Assembly (NCBI RefSeq): GCF_900491745.1
Contig: NZ_UETR01000021.1
Span: 1-56,138, forward strand
DNA: 56,138 bases
From: Amarolinea aalborgensis
GTDB lineage: Bacteria > Chloroflexota > Anaerolineae > SSC4 > Amarolineaceae
Direction: 5' to 3'
The notes under the pieces are model-generated. The model made no database searches and was not told the origin of the DNA. It saw only the letters and a list, made by a program, of their open reading frames with translations. A program made the position numbers and the translations under genes. Positions 8,256 to 19,152 of this stretch are shown here, piece by piece; position 1 is the stretch's first letter; each line of letters opens with the position of its first letter.

Positions 8256-9905
8256 ATGAAACGGACGATAAGAATCTTACTGGCAGCCGTGCTGGTTGCC
8301 ATCACAGCCGGTGGGTATTGGACGTATCAGAGCCGGGCCGCAACCACGACCAGCAGCGCCAGCGGTCAGACTTACACACAGATTGTGGCAGTGACCCAGG
8401 GAGCGCTCAGCTCGAGCCTGAGTGTGGTCGGGCAGTTGGCGGCCGAGCAGAGCGCTGATCTGGCCTTCGAACAGATGAGCGGCGTAACCAATCTGCTCAC
8501 GCTGGCGGTGCAGGCCGGCAACGTGGTGACGGCCGGGCAGGTCCTGGCGACGATTGACCCGGCGCCGTATGCGCAGGCGCGCGATCAGGCCCAGAGCGAT
8601 CTGCTGGCGGCCGAGGATGCCTTGAGCGACCTGCAGACGCCGGCCACGGCCCTGGAAATTGCCCAGGCCGACGTGGCGGTGTCCAAAGCGAAGCAGACGT
8701 TGGCCCAGGCGCAGGCCAACCTGGCCGATTTGAAGTCGCCAGACCTGACCAGCCTGAAGGCCGCCGTGCAAGACGCGCAAGACAGCCTGGCTCTCTTGCA
8801 GCTTCAGGCGACGCTGGCCGACCATGACACCCTGGCGAAAAGCGAACGCGATTTGCAGTACACCGTGGCCTGGTATCAGCGCCGCCTTGCCGAACTGCAA
8901 GCGCTGAGCAACCCGAACGCGGAGCAGACCGCAGAGATCGCCGACGACCAGGTGACGCTGGCCGCGGCGCAGGCTGACCTGGCACGCGTGCAGGTTCAGC
9001 GCGAGCTGGCGCGCCAGTCCAGGGCCGCCGAGTTAGCGAAAGCCAACGTCGCGCTGGCGGATGCGCAGGAGGTATTGGCCGAGGCGCAGGCCGGCGGCGA
9101 CAAGCTGGCGCTGGCGCAGGCCGAACTCGCCGTCCACCAGGCCGAAGTCGCCTTGCAGGCCGCCCAGGAAGCGCGCACCGATCTCGATACCGGCGCCGAC
9201 GTTACCAAGATCGCCGCCGCCCAGGCCGCCGTGGACAAGAAGCGCCTTGTCCTGGCCGACGCCGAGGCCGCGCTCGCCGGCGCCCAACTCGTCGCCCCCT
9301 TCGACGGCGCCATCCTGCAAACCAACGTCAGCGCCGGCGACCAGGTGACCGCTAATACCACCATCCTCACCCTCGCCAATCTCAAAACCTTGCAGGTCGT
9401 TGCTTCCGTGGATGAAACCACCATCCGCCAGATCAGCGCTGGCCAGGATGCCAGCATCACCTTCGATGCCTTCCCCGGCCAGTCCTTCCAGGGCAAGGTG
9501 CTCTCTGTCCCCCTGCAAGGCTCTCTGCAAGGCGGCGTCATGGTCTACGCCGTGCCGGTCTCCCTCACCGGCGCCGACAACCTGGGCCTCCTCGTCGGCA
9601 TGACCGCCAACGTCGAAGTCCAGGTCGGTCAGGCCGCGGACGCCCTGCTCGTGCCGACCCTGGCTTTGACCAAAGCGAATGGCCTTTACCGGGTGCTCGT
9701 GCCCAACACCAGCGATCCCAACGGCGATCCAATCGCCGTCCCCGTCGAAGTCGGCCTCAGCGATGGCACGTACACGCAGATTACCAAGGGTCTCAATCCT
9801 GGCGACCAGGTCGTCATCCAGATGACCGCTTCTAGCAGCAGCGGCAGCAACTTCCGCAGCAGCAACACGATCATGAATGTCAGTCGCCAGTTGACCGGCC
9901 GCTAG
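8256..9905 (+). CDS. Membrane-fusion adaptor (HlyD/MacA family), copy 2
   Basis: A 549-residue paralogue of the preceding gene with the same plan: an N-terminal membrane helix, split barrel-sandwich hybrid, long coiled coil and beta-barrel. From about 9051 to 9800 its DNA is almost identical to copy 1, with scattered mostly silent changes. The hairpin between about residues 150 and 255 is diverged. Two adaptors serving one permease could form a mixed hexamer or serve different partners. Because outer-membrane TolC partners are not expected in Chloroflexota, the assembly may act differently from E. coli MacAB; that point is inference. Confidence 0.88.
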   Translation: MKRTIRILLAAVLVAITAGGYWTYQSRAATTTSSASGQTYTQIVAVTQGALSSSLSVVGQLAAEQSADLAFEQMSGVTNLLTLAVQAGNVVTAGQVLATIDPAPYAQARDQAQSDLLAAEDALSDLQTPATALEIAQADVAVSKAKQTLAQAQANLADLKSPDLTSLKAAVQDAQDSLALLQLQATLADHDTLAKSERDLQYTVAWYQRRLAELQALSNPNAEQTAEIADDQVTLAAAQADLARVQVQRELARQSRAAELAKANVALADAQEVLAEAQAGGDKLALAQAELAVHQAEVALQAAQEARTDLDTGADVTKIAAAQAAVDKKRLVLADAEAALAGAQLVAPFDGAILQTNVSAGDQVTANTTILTLANLKTLQVVASVDETTIRQISAGQDASITFDAFPGQSFQGKVLSVPLQGSLQGGVMVYAVPVSLTGADNLGLLVGMTANVEVQVGQAADALLVPTLALTKANGLYRVLVPNTSDPNGDPIAVPVEVGLSDGTYTQITKGLNPGDQVVIQMTASSSSGSNFRSSNTIMNVSRQLTGR

Positions 9906-9931
9906 AAAACAGGCATGAAAAGGAGACGAAA

Positions 9932-11164
9932 ATGAAAAAGCTATTGATGGTGTTACGCGTGGCCGTGAGTTCGTTGACCGCACACACGATGCGAACCGTA
10001 CTGACCATGCTAGGAATCGTGATCGGTGTTGCCGCCGTGATCGCGCTGGTGGGAGTGGGCACAGGCGCGCAGGCGCAGGTGGTAAGCCAATTCCAGTCGT
10101 TGGGATCGAACCTGGTCACGGTGACGGCGATGCCAAGCTACGGCTTCTCGCAGAGCGGCCTGCAGCAGAGCAGCCGCACGTTGACCATGAAAGACGTGAG
10201 TGCGATCAAGAGCCTGGCCACCTCGGTCAGCCTGGTAGCGCCGTTGTACAGCACCAACGCCACGGTGACGTACGGCGGCAGCACGACCTCAACGACCATC
10301 AACGGCGTAACCGAGGAATATGGCACCGTGCGCAACACAACCGTCACACGCGGACGGTTCCTGACCCAAGCAGACAATGATAACATGGCGATGGTGGTGG
10401 TGCTTGGCACGTCGGTGGTGGAGGACCTGTTTGGCAGCAGCGAGGTGAATGCGATCGGCGAAACGGTGCGCATCAACCGTCAGAACTACCAGGTGATCGG
10501 CGTGCTGAAGTCAAAGGGGCAAAGCGGGCCGCAAAACCAGGATGACGTGATCATGATGCCGCTGCGCACGGCGCAACTGAAGCTGGGCGGCGCAGGCACC
10601 AACACCGTCCGTTCGATCAACCTGCAAGTGCGCACGGCCGACGAGATGGACCTGGCGCAGGCGCAGGTGACCGCGATTCTGCGCAGCCTGCATGGCCTGG
10701 CGACCGGCGCGGACAATGACTTCCTGGTGCAAAACCAGGCCGACATCTTGAGCAGCGTCGCAGAGACATCGGGAACCTTCACGACCCTGCTCGGCAGCAT
10801 TGCGGCCATCTCGCTCCTGGTGGGCGGCATCGGCATCATGAACATCATGTTGGTCAGCGTGACCGAGCGCACGCGCGAGATTGGTCTGCGCAAGGCGGTG
10901 GGCGCCAAGCGCGGCGATATCCTAACGCAATTCTTGACGGAGGCGATTGTCATCAGCGTCTTGGGCGGGATCATCGGCGTGGTGCTGGGCGTCGTCGGCG
11001 CGCAAGTCATCACGCCGCTGCTGGGCAGCAGCCAGGCCATCGTCACCACCCAAAGCGTCGTGCTGGCCCTGGCCGTGTCGCTGGCGATCGGGGTCTTCTT
11101 TGGGCTCTACCCGGCCAACCGCGCCGCGGGTCTGAACCCGATCGACGCGCTGCGCTACGAATAA
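9932..11164 (+). CDS. ABC transporter permease (MacB/FtsX type)
   Basis: A 410-residue permease with a first membrane helix (about 20-42), a large MacB_PCD extracytoplasmic domain, and a C-terminal FtsX domain with three helices. It carries the family segment GGIGIMNIMLVSVTERTREI before the coupling helix region GLRKAVGAKRGDI. An AGGAGA site precedes the ATG. It completes the operon of ATPase, adaptor, adaptor, permease. Such complexes export macrolides, peptides or lipoproteins; the substrate here is unknown. Confidence 0.92.
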   Translation: MKKLLMVLRVAVSSLTAHTMRTVLTMLGIVIGVAAVIALVGVGTGAQAQVVSQFQSLGSNLVTVTAMPSYGFSQSGLQQSSRTLTMKDVSAIKSLATSVSLVAPLYSTNATVTYGGSTTSTTINGVTEEYGTVRNTTVTRGRFLTQADNDNMAMVVVLGTSVVEDLFGSSEVNAIGETVRINRQNYQVIGVLKSKGQSGPQNQDDVIMMPLRTAQLKLGGAGTNTVRSINLQVRTADEMDLAQAQVTAILRSLHGLATGADNDFLVQNQADILSSVAETSGTFTTLLGSIAAISLLVGGIGIMNIMLVSVTERTREIGLRKAVGAKRGDILTQFLTEAIVISVLGGIIGVVLGVVGAQVITPLLGSSQAIVTTQSVVLALAVSLAIGVFFGLYPANRAAGLNPIDALRYE

Positions 11165-11196
11165 ACAATCAGAGTCCACTCACCCCCGCAGACAGG

Positions 11197-11232
11197 CCAC
11201 GCCGCCGGCAGAAATTATTGCTGGCGGCGTGG
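11197..11232 (+). terminator. Strong hairpin after the efflux operon
   Basis: A 13-bp stem with one G-T pair (CCACGCCGCC pairs with GGCGGCGTGG at its base) and a 10-nt AT-rich loop lie 32 bases after the permease stop. The following T content is modest, so it is a likely but not textbook intrinsic terminator. Confidence 0.65.
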
Positions 11233-11252
11233 CGTTTCGATGCTGTTTCGCT

Positions 11253-11907
11253 CAGCCAGCCTGCGCAAGGGGATGCCCCTCGCAGGGCTGCGACGAAATG
11301 ACGACCTCAGAGGCGCGCGAGGCGCTCGCAAGTCAACGTGGCGATGTCCACTGGCCCCTGCGGGGGTTGGCAGGGGAGAAATCGGCCAACCTTGCGCAGG
11401 CTCGCCGGGGAAGGAACAAGTGTCGTGGAGGACGATATCGGCTTGCCCGGCGCAGTGTGGAGCAGCCAGCCTGCGCAAGGGGATGCCCCTCGCAGGGCTG
11501 CAGCAAGATAACGACCTCAGAGACGCGCAGCGCCGCCACAAGCCAATGCATTGATGTCCACGCGTCCCTGCGAGGGTTGTCAGGGGAGAAATCGGCCAAC
11601 CTTGCGCAAGCCCGCCGTGCAAGGAACCTATGCCGCAAAGGGCGAAGTCGGCTTGCCCGGCGATCTCTTGTGCAGCCAGCCTGCGCAAGGGGATGCCCCT
11701 CGCAGGGCTGCGCCAAGATAACGACCTCAGAGGCGCGCGAGGCGCTCGCAAGTCAACGTGGCGATGTCCCCTGGCCCCTGCGGGGGTTGGCAGGGGAGAA
11801 ATCGGCCAACCTTGCGCAGGCTCGCCGGGGAAGGAACAAGTGTCGTGGAGGACGATATCGGCTTGCCCGGCGCAGTGTGGAGCAGCCAGCCTGCGCAAGG
11901 GGATGGA
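11253..11907. repeat. Tandem repeat, three 210-bp units plus a partial fourth
   Basis: The string CAGCCAGCCTGCGCAAGGGG recurs at 11253, 11463, 11673 and 11883, exactly 210 bp apart. Units 1 and 3 are almost identical and unit 2 is diverged. Each unit begins with an imperfect palindrome and holds a second one (CCCCTGCGGGGGTTGGCAGGGG region). Because 210 is a multiple of three, open frames run through on both strands, but I see no coding signal in either. The block fills the space between the efflux operon and the convergent histidine kinase gene. Confidence 0.9.
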
Positions 11908-11909
11908 TG

Positions 11910-13370
11910 TCACACGCCGGCTGCGGTTGATGTCGCGGCCACGGGCAGTGTCACGCTGAAGGTGCTGCCATGCCCCGGCTCGCTGGCAACCGTGATCGCG
12001 CCGCCCTGGGCTTCCACCAACTCACGGGCGATGGACAACCCCAGGCCCGCGCCGCTGCCGGTGCGCGAGACCTCGCCGCGGTAGAATCGCTCAAAAATGT
12101 GAGGCAGTGCGTCGGGTAGAATGCCCGGACCGGTGTCACGCACGCTGATCGTCGCGTGATCGGCCGCAAGGCTGGCCGAGAGGGTGATGGCGGCGCCGGG
12201 CGCGGTGTGGACGTGCGCATTGTCAACCAGGATCAGCAGCACCTGGATGAGGGCGTCTCGATTGCCCTGCACGACGAGGTCTGGCGGCGGCTCACACACG
12301 ATCGTGTGCTGCGGCGCCATCAGCCTGGCGCGGCGGCATACTTCGGTCAGCACGGATGCCAGTGGAACCACTTCCCCACGCAGGGTCTGACCCGCATCCG
12401 CTCGCGCCAGCACCAGCAACTGGTTGACCAGGCGAATCAGGCGGTCTACTTCGTCGGTCGTGTCGGTCAGGACTTCGCTGCGTTCCACGGCGTCAAGGGG
12501 CGGGTCGCGGCGCAGCAGTTCGATATTGCCGCGCACGGTCGTCAACGGCGTGCGCAGTTCATGCGAAGCATCGGCCACGAAGCGGCGCTGCGACTGCAGC
12601 GCGTCTTCAAGCTGCAGGTAGCCTGACTCCAGTTCGCCCAGCATGTCGTTGAAGGTCATCGCCAGTTGGCCGACCTCATCCGTTGGCCCGTGGTATTCGA
12701 CCCGGCGCCGGAAGTTGCGCTCGGCGCCGATGGTCTGCGCGGTATGCGTGAGGCGCTGGATGGGACGCAAGGCCATACCCGCCAACACCCAACCCAGGGC
12801 AAATGCCACCAGGATGGCCAGGCTGCTGCCGGCGACCAAAATCAAGCGCAAGGTATTGAGGGTCTGCTGCGGTTGCGCCACCGGGAAAGCCACCTGCACA
12901 ATCTCGTTCACACCCGCGCGCGTGGTGACCTGCGTGCTGTAGATGAGCAGCGGCTCCTCTTGCACCTGCGCGGTCTCGAACCAGCCAGAGCCGGCCTGCA
13001 CAGTGTGCAGGCCGGCGTCGCTCAACGGTAAGTTGGCGCCGCTCAGGTCGAGCGTCTGTCCAGTCACCGTACCGGTAATGCTGCGCGTTTGCGTCCAGCG
13101 GCCGGGAAGCGTGCCGCTGGGCAGGTCGCCAACGGGCGGACTGCCCGCGGACGATTGATCGGGCGCGGGGACGCCGGTGTTTTGATCCGGCGGCGGGCCA
13201 GGCGAGCGTTCGCCATTGTTGGTGAAGAAGCTAACCTGGCGCATCAGATTGGCTTTGATGCCGTTGTAAGTCGCCTGCGTTTGCGTGACATAGAGCGTCG
13301 TACTGAAGGCGATCAACGTCACGGCCAGGATGGCGCTGTAGAGCAGGGTCAGCCGCAGTCGAATGGACAT
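11910..13370 (-). CDS. Sensor histidine kinase
   Basis: A 486-residue membrane kinase. A first helix (about 8-30) is followed by a Pro/Gly-rich extracytoplasmic domain, a second helix near 185-205, HAMP, then HisKA with the phospho-acceptor histidine in DASHELRTPLTTV (about 266). A HATPase domain ends the protein (N-box LVDNAHVH, G1 VRDTGPGI, G2 GAGLGLSIA). It follows the response regulator gene by eight bases and is its cognate partner. Its stop touches the 210-bp repeat block. The stimulus is unknown. Regulation of the neighbouring efflux operon is plausible but unproven. Confidence 0.93.
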   Translation of the reverse strand: MSIRLRLTLLYSAILAVTLIAFSTTLYVTQTQATYNGIKANLMRQVSFFTNNGERSPGPPPDQNTGVPAPDQSSAGSPPVGDLPSGTLPGRWTQTRSITGTVTGQTLDLSGANLPLSDAGLHTVQAGSGWFETAQVQEEPLLIYSTQVTTRAGVNEIVQVAFPVAQPQQTLNTLRLILVAGSSLAILVAFALGWVLAGMALRPIQRLTHTAQTIGAERNFRRRVEYHGPTDEVGQLAMTFNDMLGELESGYLQLEDALQSQRRFVADASHELRTPLTTVRGNIELLRRDPPLDAVERSEVLTDTTDEVDRLIRLVNQLLVLARADAGQTLRGEVVPLASVLTEVCRRARLMAPQHTIVCEPPPDLVVQGNRDALIQVLLILVDNAHVHTAPGAAITLSASLAADHATISVRDTGPGILPDALPHIFERFYRGEVSRTGSGAGLGLSIARELVEAQGGAITVASEPGHGSTFSVTLPVAATSTAAGV

Positions 13371-13378
13371 GGTGCGCC

Positions 13379-14059
13379 TCAGGCCTCCTCACGCAAGACG
13401 TAGCCTACCCCGCGCACGGTATGAATCAGGCGTGGTTCGCCTCCGGCTTCGGTTTTTTTGCGCAGATAACCAATGTAGACTTCGAGCACGTTGTCATCGC
13501 CGCCGAAATCGTAACCCCACACCTCCTGCAAAATCTGTTCGCGAGTCAACACCTGGCGGGGATGGCGCATGAGAAATTGCAGCAAATCGTACTCTTTGGA
13601 CGTGAGATCGAAGAGGCGTTCCTGGCGCCGCGTTTCACGCGTCAGCGGGTTGAGGGAAAGATCGGCGTAAGCCAACACTTCATCACGGGCCACGACCGCG
13701 GGGCGGCGCAAGAGCGCGTGCAGACGCGCCAGCAGCTCGGCGGGCGCAAACGGCTTGACCAGGTAATCGTCCGCGCCGCTCTCCAGTCCTTCCACGCGCT
13801 GCTCAACGGCATCGCGAGCGGTCAGCATCAGCACAAGCGTCTTGTCGCCGGCCGCGCGCAAGCGCTCCAACACACCCAGGCCATCGAGCCCGGGCATCAG
13901 CCAGTCCAGCACGATCACGTCAGGGCGGCGCGCTTGCACTTCGGACAGGGCCGCATGGCCGTTACTGGCGCTGAAGACGCGAAAGCCTTCATACATCAAG
14001 GTGCGCTGCAGCATCTTCAACAGCTTGGGATCATCATCTACAATCAGTACCGTTGCCAT
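13379..14059 (-). CDS. OmpR/PhoB-family response regulator
   Basis: A 226-residue regulator. The receiver domain has the acidic pair in IVDDDP, phospho-acceptor Asp52 (VLDWLMPG), Thr80 and Lys102 (YLVKPF). The C-terminal winged-helix domain is of OmpR type (LTSKEYDLLQFLMRHPRQVLTREQ, ending YLRKK and VRGVGYVL). The gene is transcribed just ahead of the histidine kinase and has its own strong promoter-like element upstream. Confidence 0.94.
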   Translation of the reverse strand: MATVLIVDDDPKLLKMLQRTLMYEGFRVFSASNGHAALSEVQARRPDVIVLDWLMPGLDGLGVLERLRAAGDKTLVLMLTARDAVEQRVEGLESGADDYLVKPFAPAELLARLHALLRRPAVVARDEVLAYADLSLNPLTRETRRQERLFDLTSKEYDLLQFLMRHPRQVLTREQILQEVWGYDFGGDDNVLEVYIGYLRKKTEAGGEPRLIHTVRGVGYVLREEA

Positions 14060-14104
14060 GTCGTGTCCTATCTGCGGCCCAAACCATCCAAAACTTGTGC
14101 TCAG

Positions 14105-14110
14105 ATTATA
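14105..14110 (-). promoter_or_regulatory. Extended -10 promoter of the two-component operon
   Basis: On the minus strand TGCTATAAT gives a perfect TATAAT with the TGn extension, about 45 bases upstream of the response regulator start. No good -35 is seen at 17 bases, as is common for extended -10 promoters. Confidence 0.65.
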
Positions 14111-14201
14111 GCACAGTCCGTCTGTGGCGTGGGTAAGCCGATGCTGTGAAGATGCTGAGAGATTTCATCCCTTTCTGTTTCGTGTGTTATCATGGCGTAT
14201 C

Positions 14202-15760
14202 ATGCTCACTCGTACCCGTTTGACCGGCGCAGGATTGGCGCTGACGGCCATCACGCTGATGGCCGTCGCGCTGCGCCTGTGGGGAATCGGTTTCGGCCTA
14301 CCCTATCTGTATCATCCCGATGAGCCGGGCTATGTCGCCATCGCCCAACAGATCGTCAAGACAGGCGACCTCAACCCGCACTTCTTCAACTACCCAAGTC
14401 TGTTCTTCTATCTCAACGCGCTGGCTTATCTGCCCTTCTACGCGGTCGGAAGGATGTTCGGCGTGTTTCACACACTGGCCGACATCCCCGCCCCGATCCT
14501 CCTGGTGGGCGGCGATGGCATGACGCCGCTGCCGGCCACCTTCTGGTTAGGGCGCCTGTTGACCCTGGCCTTCGGGACTGGCGCGGTCGTGCTCGTATTC
14601 CTGGTAGGGCGCCAGTTGTTTGCCAGCCGGCGCGCTTCCTGCTGGCGGCTCTCCTGCTGGCGATCTCGCCCACGAATGTGACGCACAGTCGCTACATTAC
14701 GCCAGATACCTTCGTGGTTTTCTTTGCCGTTTCAGCCTGTGGGTTGCGGTCCAGTGTATCAGCGCGGCCGCGCGCGATTACGTGCTGGCCGGCGTCATGG
14801 TCGGATTGACCGCAGCCACCAAATACAACGGCGTTGATCCTGGTGTGCCTCGTCGCGGCCCATTTTCCGCGCGCCGGCTGGCGGATGGCAAGACAGACGG
14901 CTCTACCTGGCGGCGGCCAGCGCCCTGGCCTTTGTCTGCGCCACCCATTTGCCATCCTTGACCCGACGAAATTCATGGCCGACTTGAGCCTGGAAGCGCG
15001 CCACTACGCAACCGGCCATGCTGGCGGCGAAGGGAACGCGGCCCTGTGGTACGTCACGTACCTGTGGCAAGCGGAGGGGCTGACCGCCCTGTTGGCGCTG
15101 GCCGCGCTGGCGCGCGGTCTTTGGATGCGCAGCAAGCCGGTGATCGTCGCGGCGGCTTTCCCTGTCGCCTATTTCGTGTTCATCAGCAACTTCATGGTGC
15201 GAAATGACCGCACCCTGGCGCCGTTGACGCCCTTCCTGTTTCTGCTGGCGGCCCTTTTCCTCGTGCAAACCTGGGATTGGCTGCGCCGGCGCGCGCCTGG
15301 CCCGGACCGCGCGCAGCCAGGCGCGCGCCCCTTCTGGGCCCTGGGCGCGGCGAGCTTGCTGCTGGCGCTGACTCTCGTCGTCCCGCTGATGGGCACTATC
15401 CAGTCTGCGCGCCGCCTGACCACGGTTGACAGCCGCGAAACCGCGCGCGCCTGGATCGCGCAGAACCTGCCGCCCGGCGCACGCGTGGCCCTGGAGTCCT
15501 ACGCGCCCTATGTAGATCCGCAGCGCTTCACCGTACAGGGCATGTATCGGCTCATCCTCTACCCACCGACCTGGTACATTGACGAGAAGTTTGACTACCT
15601 GGTTTTCAGCGAAGGGATGTTCAAACGCTTCTACCGCGAGCCGGAGAAATACGCCGCGCAAATCGCAGAGTATGATGCTCTCTTCCAGGCCTTTGAGCCA
15701 GTCAAGATCTTCACCGATGGCGATTACGAAGTCCGCATTTACCGGGTCGTTGCCCGCTAG
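14202..15760 (+). pseudogene. Frameshifted PMT/ArnT-like membrane glycosyltransferase
   Basis: The N-terminal part (from ATG 14202) reads as a PMT-family protein, with a first membrane helix and the LYHPDEPGY segment holding the expected catalytic acidic pair. The C-terminal part reads well from about 14948 to 15760 with several membrane helices. Between 14636 and 14948 the homologous reading hops through frames at about 14636, 14745, 14835, 14898 and 14948. At least five indels therefore fall within roughly 310 bases. No intact protein can be made unless these are sequencing or assembly errors. The flanking genes show no such problem. Confidence 0.8.
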
Positions 15761-16012
15761 GGGTGTCTTCGTTCCCGGACGCGCCAAACCGATCGGGGGC
15801 CACGCTGTCCCCGCCAAACCCAAACGTCCATCTTATGACCTGAATCAGTGTATAGCCGGCGCGTCTCTGGCATACTGTAGCGCAATGACCGTGAGATGAT
15901 TTTTGGTAAGAAACAGCCTGCGCCGCAGTCAGCGCCATGCGGATATGTCCGGCGGCGCGCGACAGGCCAGGCGTGATACAAACCGTGCGATGATGCATGG
16001 AAGGATTTGAAA

Positions 16013-18199
<2,187 letters not shown>

Positions 18200-18201
18200 G
18201 C

Positions 18202-18311
18202 GAGATCGGAGATTGGAGATCGGAGACCAGAGATCGGAGATCAGGAGTGGGCATGTTGCGCCCGTAATGGGTCTCTGGTCTCCGGTCTCTGGTCTCTGGT
18301 TTCTGGTCTCC
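18202..18311. repeat. 7-bp periodic repeat arranged as a large inverted repeat
   Basis: The left arm (18202-18246) consists of 7-bp units of the form GAGATCG/GAGACCA. The right arm (18269-18311) consists of GGTCTCT/GGTCTCC units, the reverse complement. The arms could form a long imperfect hairpin around a 22-base centre. It sits directly after the stop of the reductase-like gene and 22 bases before the HigA start. Related heptamer blocks occur at 37937, 45727 and 48930. Confidence 0.85.
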
Positions 18312-18332
18312 AACCTTTGAACTGAGAAAGGT

Positions 18333-18635
18333 GTGAACACTATTCCTGAGAACCGCATCCCTCCTCACCCTGGTGAGATTTTGCTAGAAGAATTTCTCAA
18401 GCCGATGAATCTGACCCAAGTGCAGTTTGCGCAGCATATTGGCGTCCCTACGCAGCGGATCAACGAAATTGTCAATGGCAAGCGCGGCATCACGCCGGAA
18501 ACGGCCTGGCTTTTTGCACAGGCCTTTGGCACCACACCGGAGTTTTGGATGAATCTCCAAGCCAATCATGATTTGGCCAAGAAGCGTCCGCGCCGCGAAA
18601 TTATGCAATTGCAGCCCATATTGAAAGCAGCCTGA
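18333..18635 (+). CDS. higA: Orphan HigA-type XRE antitoxin
   Basis: A 100-residue protein with the HigA signature PPHPGEILLEEFLKP, an XRE helix-turn-helix (about 27-62, MNLTQVQFAQHIGVPTQRI) and the typical PEFWMNLQANHDL ending. The start is GTG with GAGAAAGG just upstream. No HigB toxin precedes it; the upstream space is the heptamer inverted repeat. It may be a solitary regulator or the remains of a lost module. A separate higBA pair lies 225 bases downstream. Confidence 0.9.
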   Translation: MNTIPENRIPPHPGEILLEEFLKPMNLTQVQFAQHIGVPTQRINEIVNGKRGITPETAWLFAQAFGTTPEFWMNLQANHDLAKKRPRREIMQLQPILKAA

Positions 18636-18653
18636 GAGTCGCCCACGATGCCA

Positions 18654-18675
18654 GTGAAGGCTGCACTGCTTCTCT
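18654..18675 (+). repeat. Direct repeat downstream of the orphan higA (copy 1)
   Basis: The 22 bases here recur identically at 19535-19556, downstream of the second higA, with weaker similarity extending about 60 bases further in both places. The rest of 18636-18826 holds nothing else I can name. Confidence 0.75.
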
Positions 18676-18826
18676 AAATCTGAACAGTTCGCGCGCCAGA
18701 CCTACTACACGGCGCGCCTCAACCGGTTGACAGGTCAGGTGGACAGGCTGAGTCACGCCTGCTTGAGTCAACAAGGGGATCAATCAGGCGCCGGCAGTTG
18801 ATCGGCAGCATCTGATTTCACTCAAG

Positions 18827-18855
18827 TTGCACACTGGGAAGTATTGGGTTACAAT
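18827..18855 (+). promoter_or_regulatory. Promoter of higBA, probably leaderless
   Basis: TTGCAC (18827-18832), a 17-base spacer and TACAAT (18850-18855) form a good sigma-70 type promoter. The toxin ATG begins at 18861, so the predicted transcript start falls on or beside the start codon. Confidence 0.7.
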
Positions 18856-18860
18856 AACGG

Positions 18861-19139
18861 ATGATCAAGAGTTTTGCGCACAAGGGGCTGGAGCAGTTCT
18901 TTCTCACCGGCAGCAAGGCAGGCATTCAACCGCTGCACGCCAATCGCATCCGTCTGATACTGGCCCAGTTGCAGCAAGCCAGGACTATTGATGATCTACG
19001 CATCCCCACTCTGCGCCTGCATGAACTCAAAGGTGATCGCAAAGACACTTGGTCGGTCACGGTGCAGGCAAACTGGCGTATTACATTTCGCTTTACGTCT
19101 GGTGATGCCGATGATGTGGCGTACGAGGACTACCATTGA
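18861..19139 (+). CDS. higB: HigB/RelE-family toxin
   Basis: A 92-residue RelE/ParE-superfamily toxin of the HigB group. It starts MIKSFAHKGLEQFF and contains LRIPTLRLHELKGDR and SVTVQANWRITFRF, the conserved strands carrying the basic residues used in ribosome-dependent mRNA cleavage. The antitoxin gene follows after 13 bases, giving the toxin-first order typical of higBA. There is no ribosome-binding site upstream, consistent with leaderless translation. Confidence 0.92.
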   Translation: MIKSFAHKGLEQFFLTGSKAGIQPLHANRIRLILAQLQQARTIDDLRIPTLRLHELKGDRKDTWSVTVQANWRITFRFTSGDADDVAYEDYH

Positions 19140-19152
19140 GGTTTGAGAAACG

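Noticed and set aside
11253..11907. Possible CRISPR array
   Set aside because: The unit is 210 bp with no short-repeat/spacer alternation; it is a plain tandem repeat.
11215..11930. Open frames of about 230 codons on both strands across the repeat block
   Set aside because: They arise because the 210-bp unit is divisible by three. Neither strand shows a ribosome site, a domain or a plausible composition.
13089..13403. Plus-strand open frame opposite the histidine kinase N-terminus
   Set aside because: Composition and lack of motifs mark it as a shadow of the kinase gene.
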